DNA from: CAKSFT01 sp045603125
GTDB taxonomy: Bacteria > Bacillota > Clostridia > UBA1381
Reading direction: 5' to 3'
Length of the DNA: 19,238 bases
Assembly (NCBI GenBank): GCA_045603125.1
Contig: JAZULN010000083.1
Span: forward strand, 1-19,238
The position numbers and the translations under genes were made by a program. The notes below the pieces were generated by a model. It did no database searches, had not been told where the DNA came from, and saw nothing but the letters and a program-made list of their open reading frames with translations. Below, in pieces: positions 15,178 through 19,238 of this stretch. Within the stretch, counting starts at the first letter, position 1. Every line of letters starts with the position of its first letter.

Positions 15178-15275
15178 GCCCTCTCCCCTTTAGGCAAGGG
15201 GCGCATTTCTCCGCCACCTTCGGAATCCTCCCACCGTCTGCGACGGTCCCCCCTCCTTTAGGCAAGGAGGGCTCT
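15178..15275. repeat. Right inverted repeat of DUF559 unit
   Basis: CCCCTTTAGGCAAGGGG (about 15185-15201) and CCTCCTTTAGGCAAGGAGG (about 15252-15270) frame GGAATCCTCCCACCGTC...GACGG. Its reverse complement matches the left repeat in order: CCTTGCCTAAAGG, a small hairpin, then GGRGGATTCC. It lies just upstream of the DUF559 start. Confidence 0.7.
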
Positions 15276-15393
15276 TTTCACCAAAATCCGACAATCTTTA
15301 TATCCCCATATCAGATAAACCTCTTTACCTATCAATTATATCACCTTTTTAGAGTCTATGTAAAGAGTTTTTGAAAATTTTACAAATAACACT

Positions 15394-15422
15394 TGAAATT
15401 TGTCAGACAGTATGATAATATT
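15394..15422 (+). promoter_or_regulatory. Promoter with FadR-like operator for cyclodeaminase gene
   Basis: TTGAAA (15394-15399) and a TAATAT box about 17 bases later form a moderate promoter. Between them TTGTCAGACAG (15400-15410) fits the FadR-type operator TnGTnnnACnA at all but the last base and contains the perfect palindrome TGTC-A-GACA. The rest of 15276-15393 shows only AT-rich sequence with a weak TGTAAA...TTTACA pair. Confidence 0.5.
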
Positions 15423-15451
15423 ATAAATATTAAATTTGGAGGTGTCCTAAA

Positions 15452-16441
15452 ATGAATAAAAAAACTGCGATTATCACAAACGCAATGGTAAAAAAACACG
15501 TTTCAATAGAAGACGTAATCAAATCTGTTGAAAACACATGGAAATGGTATGGCGAGAAGAAGGTTGTAATGCCGCCAAAAATCACTACAGATATGTCAAG
15601 CCAAGGAGTAAACGGCTGGTTTAACTCAATGCCTTCATACATCGCACCTATCGACTCGGCAGGTATTAAGGTGGTCGGCGGATATTCCGATAACCCATCA
15701 AAGGGTCTTCCTTTTATCCGTTCAAATCTTTTAGTTACCGACCCACATGACGGTTTTTTGAAAGCTCTTGTTTGCGGCGACTGGATTTCTGATGCAAGAA
15801 CCGGTGCACAGCCGGCAATCGCTATGAAATATCTTGCAGCAAAGAGTGATGTTATAACAATTATCGGTGCCGGAAGACAAGCATACTACGCAGTAGAATG
15901 TATCAGACGTGTACATAAAATTGGCGAGCTTCGTATGTGCGACATCTCAAAGGATGCAAGAGAAAACTTCCATAAGCACTTCCCGGACGCTGACTTTAAG
16001 ATTACACCATATGAAAGCATTGAAGAGGCATGCCGTGAATCTGATGTTATTATCACTTTAACCACTGCAAACGCTGTTTTGGTTGAAGAACCTTGGTGTA
16101 AGGAAGGCTCGTTAGTTCTTACAATGGGCTCATTCCAGGAAGTGAGCGATGATATTGCAAGAAAGTTCGATAAGATTTACCTTGACCACATCGCACAAGG
16201 CCTTCACAGAGGTCAATTCCTGCCAATGGCTCACCGCGGCGAAATCACAGAAGACGACTTTGCGGCAGAACTTCCTGATATTGTGGCAGGTCTAAAAGAA
16301 GGCAGAACCAACCCGACCGAAAGACTTATGTGTGAACTTGTTGGTATGGGAAGCCCTGACCTTTGCGTTGCAACCTTAGCATATAACCGTGTAATGGAAG
16401 CAAATGAAGACTTAACATATGTTGATATGTTAGGCGAATAA
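15452..16441 (+). CDS. Ornithine cyclodeaminase/mu-crystallin family enzyme
   Basis: A 329-residue protein of family-typical length. The N-terminal substrate part has WFNSMPSYI and GIKVVGGYSDNPSKGLPFIRSNLLV, with Lys73 matching the usual substrate-binding lysine, then SDARTGAQPAIAMKYLA containing Arg116. The Rossmann NAD(P) site is IIGAGRQAYYAVECIRR (137-153), followed by MCDIS and the DVIITLTTANAVL strand. Members include ornithine and lysine cyclodeaminases, archaeal alanine dehydrogenase and imine reductases; the reaction here cannot be chosen. GGAGG lies nine bases before the ATG. The AspT-type antiporter and FadR-type regulator nearby suggest amino-acid catabolism, with alanine or ornithine as candidates (inference). 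Confidence 0.9.
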   Translation: MNKKTAIITNAMVKKHVSIEDVIKSVENTWKWYGEKKVVMPPKITTDMSSQGVNGWFNSMPSYIAPIDSAGIKVVGGYSDNPSKGLPFIRSNLLVTDPHDGFLKALVCGDWISDARTGAQPAIAMKYLAAKSDVITIIGAGRQAYYAVECIRRVHKIGELRMCDISKDARENFHKHFPDADFKITPYESIEEACRESDVIITLTTANAVLVEEPWCKEGSLVLTMGSFQEVSDDIARKFDKIYLDHIAQGLHRGQFLPMAHRGEITEDDFAAELPDIVAGLKEGRTNPTERLMCELVGMGSPDLCVATLAYNRVMEANEDLTYVDMLGE

Positions 16442-16448
16442 AAAGTTT

Positions 16449-16484
16449 AAAATGGACTGTAAAAATTTTACAGTCCATTTTTTA
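16449..16484. terminator. Bidirectional terminator
   Basis: A 16-bp perfect stem, AAAATGGACTGTAAAA with TTTTACAGTCCATTTT, is followed by more Ts. It sits between the cyclodeaminase-type gene and the converging zinc-ribbon gene. Confidence 0.85.
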
Positions 16485-16500
16485 TATTCTTAAATTTTAA

Positions 16501-16761
16501 TCAATCATCTTCTCCATCGTCATCTAGATGTGAAGGTATAATTAACTTAAATAAAAAATATATTCTCTCGCCAAAACGAATAAGGGGCCGAAACAAGAAA
16601 AACAATATACCAAAATAATAACTTTTTCGTTCCGCAACAATCACTCTTTTATATTCTCCGCATCCTTCACACAAATCCAAATCCTTTGACATGATATACT
16701 CTTTTTCACTGTCATTAGTCCCATTCAACTCATTCCAACATTCCAAACAAAACTCCGCCAT
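16501..16761 (-). CDS. Small zinc-ribbon membrane-associated protein
   Basis: An 86-residue protein. Cys5-x2-Cys8 and Cys31-x2-Cys34 form a likely zinc ribbon (FCLECWNELNG and LCEGCGEYKR). Residues 47-75 are hydrophobic and aromatic with scattered arginines (YYFGILFFLFRPLIRFGERIYFLF), which suggests a membrane-associated helix. The tail is acidic (DDDGEDD). I recognise the overall type as a common small Firmicutes protein of unknown function. AAAAGGAGG precedes the ATG. It diverges from an XRE regulator, with a strong promoter lying inside large palindromes, so that regulator probably controls it. Confidence 0.8.
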   Translation of the reverse strand: MAEFCLECWNELNGTNDSEKEYIMSKDLDLCEGCGEYKRVIVAERKSYYFGILFFLFRPLIRFGERIYFLFKLIIPSHLDDDGEDD

Positions 16762-16794
16762 AATAAAACCTCCTTTTTCTTTTAAGTCAAGGGC

Positions 16795-16819
16795 AAAATG
16801 TTACACAATGTAACATTTT
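16795..16819. promoter_or_regulatory. Operator-like palindrome 1
   Basis: Arms AAAATGTTACA (16795-16805) and TGTAACATTTT (16809-16819) pair perfectly around a three-base CAA centre. It shares the TGTTACA/TGTAACA half-site with palindrome 2, whose centre is 24 bases away. It lies downstream of the minus-strand promoter and upstream of the plus-strand gene. Confidence 0.75.
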
Positions 16820-16844
16820 TATTGTAACATACTGTTACAATAAA
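16818..16844. promoter_or_regulatory. Operator-like palindrome 2
   Basis: Perfect 12-base arms around centre TAC: ATTGTAACA and TGTTACAAT, extended by TTT/AAA. It contains the -10 box of the minus-strand promoter and an extended -10 (TGTTACAAT) for the plus strand, so bound protein would block both. Confidence 0.8.
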
Positions 16845-16849
16845 GTCAA
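16821..16849 (-). promoter_or_regulatory. Promoter for zinc-ribbon gene
   Basis: On the minus strand TTGACT (16844-16849), 17 bases, then TACAAT (16821-16826) with an extended TG. It overlaps palindrome 2 almost fully. Confidence 0.7.
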
Positions 16850-16860
16850 GAGGTGATTTT

Positions 16861-17067
16861 ATGAAAGGTTTGAAAATGGTGAGGAAAGAAAAAAATCTTA
16901 ACCAACTCAAAGTTGCGATGGACTTAAATATTTCCCGCGAGGCACTTTCTCACTACGAAAACGGCAAAAGAGAACCAAGCCTTGATATGCTAAACAAAAT
17001 GTCCCGGTATTTCAATGTTTCTATAGATTATTTAATAAATGGCGAAGAATTTAAGAAAAGATACTAA
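16861..17067 (+). CDS. Small XRE/Cro-type HTH regulator
   Basis: A 68-residue protein that is nearly all one Cro/C1-type helix-turn-helix domain: NLNQLKVAMDLNISREALSHYENGKREPSLDMLNKMSRYFNVSIDYLING. The SRExLSHYENGKREPSLDML stretch is the standard recognition-helix region. AGAGGTGAT precedes the ATG. It is the first of three tandem small HTH genes and diverges from the zinc-ribbon gene. The two palindromes in the gap are the likely sites for autoregulation and control of the divergent gene (inference). Confidence 0.92.
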   Translation: MKGLKMVRKEKNLNQLKVAMDLNISREALSHYENGKREPSLDMLNKMSRYFNVSIDYLINGEEFKKRY

Positions 17068-17079
17068 TGAGGTGAAATT

Positions 17080-17283
17080 ATGATAAAAATTACGCTCGAC
17101 GATGCCTTAGCACGCTATAACATTTCGAGATATGAATTAGCAAAACGTACAGGCATCCAATATCAAATAATAGATAATTACTACAAAAACAAGGTTGTCA
17201 GATACGACAGCTTTATTTTGAATAAGATTTGCATTGCCTTAGATTGCGAGATTTCAGATATTATTAAATTTGAAAAGGAATAG
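17080..17283 (+). CDS. Small Cro/C1-type HTH protein (second of three)
   Basis: A 67-residue HTH_26-type protein: YNISRYELAKRTGIQYQIIDNYYKNKVVRYDSFILNKICIALDCEISDIIKFEKE. It starts 12 bases after the first HTH gene with GAGGTGA before the ATG, so the two are cotranscribed. Its C-terminus (IIKFEKE) is shared with the HTH protein at 18287-18487, and the last 27 coding bases before the third base of the stop codon are identical in both, which points to paralogy or strong codon conservation. A DNA-binding role is likely; its target is unknown. Confidence 0.85.
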   Translation: MIKITLDDALARYNISRYELAKRTGIQYQIIDNYYKNKVVRYDSFILNKICIALDCEISDIIKFEKE

Positions 17284-17309
17284 TTTTACAAGAAAAATAA
17301 AAAAGACTT

Positions 17310-17552
17310 ATGAAGATAAGAAAGAAAACTTACGGCGACAAAAATTTAGTTGGCAGAAAAATAGAAATTTTAAGAAAAGAAAGAGGAATTAAGCAAAAAG
17401 ATTTTATTGCACAAATTCAGGTGATGGGGTGTGATATGAACCCCACCAGTTATTCAAAACTGGAAGGTCAGATAAGAAGTGCTACCGACAAGGAGCTTTA
17501 TGTGATTTCCAAGATTCTTGGCGTCCCCATAGAAGAATTATTTGATATTTAA
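17310..17552 (+). CDS. Small XRE-type HTH protein (third of three)
   Basis: An 80-residue protein with a helix-turn-helix domain at about 14-75: VGRKIEILRKERGIKQKDF, then MNPTSYSKLEGQIRSATDKELYVISKILGVPIEELF. This matches a common Clostridia XRE subtype. It follows the second HTH gene by 26 bases on the same strand. No clear ribosome binding site precedes the ATG at 17310 (only AAAAAGA), so translation may be weak or depend on the upstream genes. A strong terminator follows. Confidence 0.82.
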   Translation: MKIRKKTYGDKNLVGRKIEILRKERGIKQKDFIAQIQVMGCDMNPTSYSKLEGQIRSATDKELYVISKILGVPIEELFDI

Positions 17553-17566
17553 TACTAATTTTTAGA

Positions 17567-17595
17567 CCCCCCCGTTCGATTGAACGGGGGTTTTT
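17567..17595. terminator. Terminator after HTH operon
   Basis: CCCCCGTTC (17569-17577), loop GATT, GAACGGGGG (17582-17590), then TTTTT. It is the strongest plus-strand terminator of the HTH cluster. Confidence 0.88.
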
Positions 17596-17601
17596 CTTCA
17601 T

Positions 17602-18180
17602 CTACACATTGGAATGTTTTTTAGACAATTTGTCTGCATAAAGCATTTCGTCTGCATACCGAAAAGCTTCCTCAGGATTATCCTTTATTATAGAATACCC
17701 TTTGGATAAATGTATGTCCTTTTCCTCAAGGCTCTTTTTTAATAATATGAGTTTCCTAATAATCTCTTTTTCCGACATGTTTTCGCACAAAACCGAAAAC
17801 TCATCTCCGCCTATCCTGAAAACCATTGACTCAGACTCACCAAAAACCTCCAATAGGTTTTTCCCTACCGTCTTTAACACCATATCTCCCGCAAGATGTC
17901 CCTTTGTATCATTAAACAACTTAAAATTATCAACATCAAAAATAACAATACCTCTTTGCTTTTTAGTAATATCCTTTTTAATCTCCATAATCTTTAAATC
18001 ATATGCATTTCTGTTATAAACTCCTGTTAAACTGTCTGTAATGGCAAGTTTATGCCACATATTGACATCATCTACGAACTTGAGATTTTTAGAAAGCATC
18101 TCTAATCTTATAATAAGTCTAAAAATAATAACTACAAATAATATTGTTATAACTGCTATTAACACTAATAATGCTCTCAT
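17602..18180 (-). CDS. GGDEF domain protein (predicted diguanylate cyclase)
   Basis: A 192-residue protein. One membrane segment (about 3-25) anchors a single GGDEF domain (about 45-190). The domain opens with ITDSLTGVYNRNAY, has metal-site aspartates in IFDVDNFKLFND, and an intact GGDEF at 124-128 (FRIGGDEFSV), ending with AFRYADEMLYADK. It should make cyclic di-GMP from GTP at the cytoplasmic membrane face. No RxxD inhibitory site precedes GGDEF, so product feedback may be absent. There is no recognisable sensor domain. A full consensus promoter lies upstream, shared across a palindrome with the divergent HTH gene. Confidence 0.9.
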   Translation of the reverse strand: MRALLVLIAVITILFVVIIFRLIIRLEMLSKNLKFVDDVNMWHKLAITDSLTGVYNRNAYDLKIMEIKKDITKKQRGIVIFDVDNFKLFNDTKGHLAGDMVLKTVGKNLLEVFGESESMVFRIGGDEFSVLCENMSEKEIIRKLILLKKSLEEKDIHLSKGYSIIKDNPEEAFRYADEMLYADKLSKKHSNV

Positions 18181-18221
18181 TTTCTGCCCCTTTTGTTTAG
18201 TGTATGTTTTTTATAGATATA

Positions 18222-18250
18222 ATTATACTTAATTTATTGAGTATTGTCAA
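18222..18250 (-). promoter_or_regulatory. Promoter for GGDEF gene
   Basis: On the minus strand TTGACA (18245-18250), exactly 17 bases, then TATAAT (18222-18227). Both boxes are consensus. The -35 box lies inside the palindrome at 18240-18254. Confidence 0.82.
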
Positions 18251-18265
18251 TACTTTAAGTATGAT
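18237..18265 (+). promoter_or_regulatory. Promoter and palindrome for HTH gene
   Basis: TTGAGT (18237-18242), 17 bases, then TATGAT (18260-18265). The palindrome AGTATTG-T-CAATACT (18240-18254) overlaps the -35 boxes of both this promoter and the GGDEF promoter, so it could be a shared operator. Confidence 0.65.
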
Positions 18266-18286
18266 AAAATAATTTGGGTGATAAAA

Positions 18287-18487
18287 ATGATTAGTTATAA
18301 ACCATTTTATGAAACACTTTATAAGAAGGGCTTAACGGAATATTATTTGATTTTCAAACAAGGCTTCTCCGCCAATACAATTCACCGGATAAAAAAAGGA
18401 GAAGCGATTAGTACCAAAACTCTCGATTCACTATGCTATGTTTTGGATTGTGAAGTAGAAGATATTATTAAATTTGAAAAGGAATAA
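18287..18487 (+). CDS. Small Cro/C1-type HTH protein next to GGDEF gene
   Basis: About 66 residues from the ATG at 18287. That start has GGGTGAT upstream at the same close spacing used by the other HTH genes here; an in-frame GTG at 18278 overlaps the site. The HTH_26-type domain reads FSANTIHRIKKGEAISTKTLDSLCYVLDCEVEDIIKFEKE. It is a paralogue of the protein at 17080-17283. It diverges from the GGDEF gene over a shared palindrome, so it may repress both itself and that gene (inference). Confidence 0.85.
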   Translation: MISYKPFYETLYKKGLTEYYLIFKQGFSANTIHRIKKGEAISTKTLDSLCYVLDCEVEDIIKFEKE

Positions 18488-18526
18488 CACCTGAATTGTT
18501 TTAAAAAACTCAGGTGTTATTTTTAA
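18484..18526 (+). terminator. Terminator of HTH gene
   Basis: AACACCTGA (18486-18494) pairs with TCAGGTGTT (18510-18518), then ATTTTT. The stem overlaps the stop codon of the HTH gene. Confidence 0.75.
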
Positions 18527-18534
18527 ATTCACTC

Positions 18535-18563
18535 AAAAAGAGGCTTTTCTAGCCTCTTTTTTT
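18535..18563. terminator. Bidirectional terminator
   Basis: AAAAAGAGGC, loop TTTTCTA, GCCTCTTTTT. On the minus strand it would end the lipoprotein transcript. Confidence 0.75.
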
Positions 18564-18575
18564 AATAATAACGCA

Positions 18576-19025
18576 TTATTCATTGTCAATTTTATTTTCA
18601 TATTCGGAAACCGCCTTTTCCATCAGGGCAGACAGCATAATAAATGATTGACTTACATTATTAAAGCTAAAATGTGCAGTTTCCCATTCGAGGTAATCTT
18701 CTGTTTCGTTAGTTATAACGTATTGGATTTTTGCTTTTACCTGTTGCCCATCATAAGTACATTCACCGGTAAACTCGACAACTTCCTCTCCCTCTGTACT
18801 AGTAAAATGTTTCCATGTAGGATATGCAAAGAAATTATTAAATACTTCTTTATATGTATAAGATGTATCATTTAGAGTTGCATTTTGAACAGTCACAACA
18901 TACTTATCATTACTTTGGACAACATTTGACACCTGGTCGACAATATCTTCAGAAAGATTTTCCAATGAGGAACATCCGCTAAGTAGCATAGCTGCTGACA
19001 GAAATAACACTAATATTTTTTTCAT
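18576..19025 (-). CDS. Predicted lipoprotein
   Basis: About 149 residues from the ATG reading MKKILVLFL, with GGAGG nine bases upstream; the open frame extends 28 codons further but that part covers the promoter. The signal peptide ends in lipobox LLSGC, so Cys18 would be lipid-modified and the protein anchored outside the membrane. The mature part is beta-rich (YVVTVQNATLNDTSYTYKEVFNNFF, then VEFTGECTYDGQQVKAKIQYVI), resembling small secreted lipoproteins of Clostridia with no known function. It is a single gene with its own promoter and a terminator. Confidence 0.88.
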   Translation of the reverse strand: MKKILVLFLSAAMLLSGCSSLENLSEDIVDQVSNVVQSNDKYVVTVQNATLNDTSYTYKEVFNNFFAYPTWKHFTSTEGEEVVEFTGECTYDGQQVKAKIQYVITNETEDYLEWETAHFSFNNVSQSFIMLSALMEKAVSEYENKIDNE

Positions 19026-19052
19026 AACTTTAACCTCCAAATTAGTAAAGCC

Positions 19053-19067
19053 GTTATGCGACATAAC
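19053..19067. promoter_or_regulatory. Palindrome near lipoprotein transcription start
   Basis: GTTATG-CGA-CATAAC is a perfect palindrome just downstream of the lipoprotein -10 box, where a repressor could bind. Confidence 0.5.
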
Positions 19068-19070
19068 CAC

Positions 19071-19099
19071 AGTATAGCATAACAAAATAAATTTTTCAG
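19071..19099 (-). promoter_or_regulatory. Promoter for lipoprotein
   Basis: On the minus strand CTGAAA (19094-19099), 17 bases, then TATACT (19071-19076) with an extended TG (TGC before the -10 box). Confidence 0.6.
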
Positions 19100-19102
19100 T
19101 CA

Positions 19103-19238
19103 TGACCACCGGCCGTGCCGGTGGCTTGCTCTGCCCCCTTAGGGCAATATGCTGGCCGAGCCTATAGGCTCGTCGAAAGGTCTGCCAACCGCAACTCTTT
19201 CACCAACCTGCCCCTAAAGGGGCTTTTTTATTTGCTTC
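19103..19238 (+). repeat. Hairpin-rich dispersed repeat, right copy
   Basis: Seen in order: hairpin CCACCGGC-CGT-GCCGGTGG (19106-19124), GCCCCCTTAGGGC, perfect palindrome CGAGCCTATAGGCTCG (19157-19172), motif GGTCTGCCAACCGC (19179-19192), and terminator-like GCCCC-TAAA-GGGGC-TTTTTT (19210-19229). The hairpin and the GCCAACCGC motif match the left window end in inverted orientation. No gene is visible. Confidence 0.6.

Noticed and set aside
15276..15393. Leader RNA or T-box upstream of the cyclodeaminase-type gene
   Set aside because: It is AT-rich sequence with only a weak inverted pair and no T-box or terminator/antiterminator structure.
16861..17552. Prophage immunity region
   Set aside because: Small HTH genes and operators are suggestive, but no integrase, terminase, structural or lysis gene occurs in the window.
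19103..19238. IS200/IS605 insertion sequence
   Set aside because: Only hairpins are present and no transposase reading frame is found, so only a repeat is called.
1..19238. CRISPR array, tRNA or rRNA genes
   Set aside because: No regularly spaced direct repeats, tRNA cloverleaf with CCA/TTC arm, or rRNA-like conserved stretch was seen on either strand.

Overview
The window looks like a chromosomal segment of an uncultured, gut-type member of the Clostridia (Firmicutes). The evidence is a fairly AT-rich base composition, strong GGAGG-type ribosome binding sites, near-consensus sigma-A promoters (TTGACA-N17-TATAAT), many small XRE regulators, a DUF559 gene nested in dispersed repeats, and REP-like hairpins ending in CCCTACAT. 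No rRNA, tRNA, CRISPR array, phage structural gene or transposase gene was found. The two window ends carry diverged copies of one hairpin-rich repeat in opposite orientation, so the window may be a whole contig broken at repeats (inference).

Layout. 1-343: intergenic repeats, then a 162-bp structured element. 344-4658 (minus strand): a YhcH/YiaL-type sugar-metabolism protein with its own promoter, an unrecognised beta-rich protein coupled to a MATE exporter, a small membrane-anchored protein and an aldo/keto reductase. 4772-12457: two regulator-hydrolase-transporter modules. In the first, a cytoplasmic GH28-like beta-helix enzyme and an EamA transporter (minus) diverge from an AraC regulator (plus) across back-to-back promoters. 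In the second, an organophosphate-antiporter-like MFS transporter (minus) diverges from a second AraC regulator, which is followed by a GH2 beta-glucuronidase carrying the uronate-recognising NxK motif. The modules converge on a second copy of the structured element (8144-8297). Together with YhcH and the reductase, the region reads as a locus for intracellular breakdown of uronic-acid glycosides.

12535-16441: an amino-acid-type module made of an AspT/YidE-like antiporter without its usual cytosolic TrkA-C domains, a FadR-type GntR regulator, and an ornithine cyclodeaminase/mu-crystallin family enzyme whose promoter contains a FadR-like operator. A DUF559 nuclease-like gene flanked by inverted repeats is inserted between them. 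16501-19025: a regulatory cluster with a zinc-ribbon membrane protein diverging from three tandem small HTH proteins across two large palindromes, a GGDEF protein diverging from a fourth HTH protein across one shared palindrome, and a lipoprotein with a palindrome near its predicted transcription start.

The most interesting signal is the pair of 154-162 bp structured elements (182-343 and 8144-8297). Their core sequences are conserved, several stems keep pairing despite different sequence, and each starts within 5 bases of the stop codon of a minus-strand gene. They may be a structured RNA or a hairpin-maintained dispersed element that I do not recognise.
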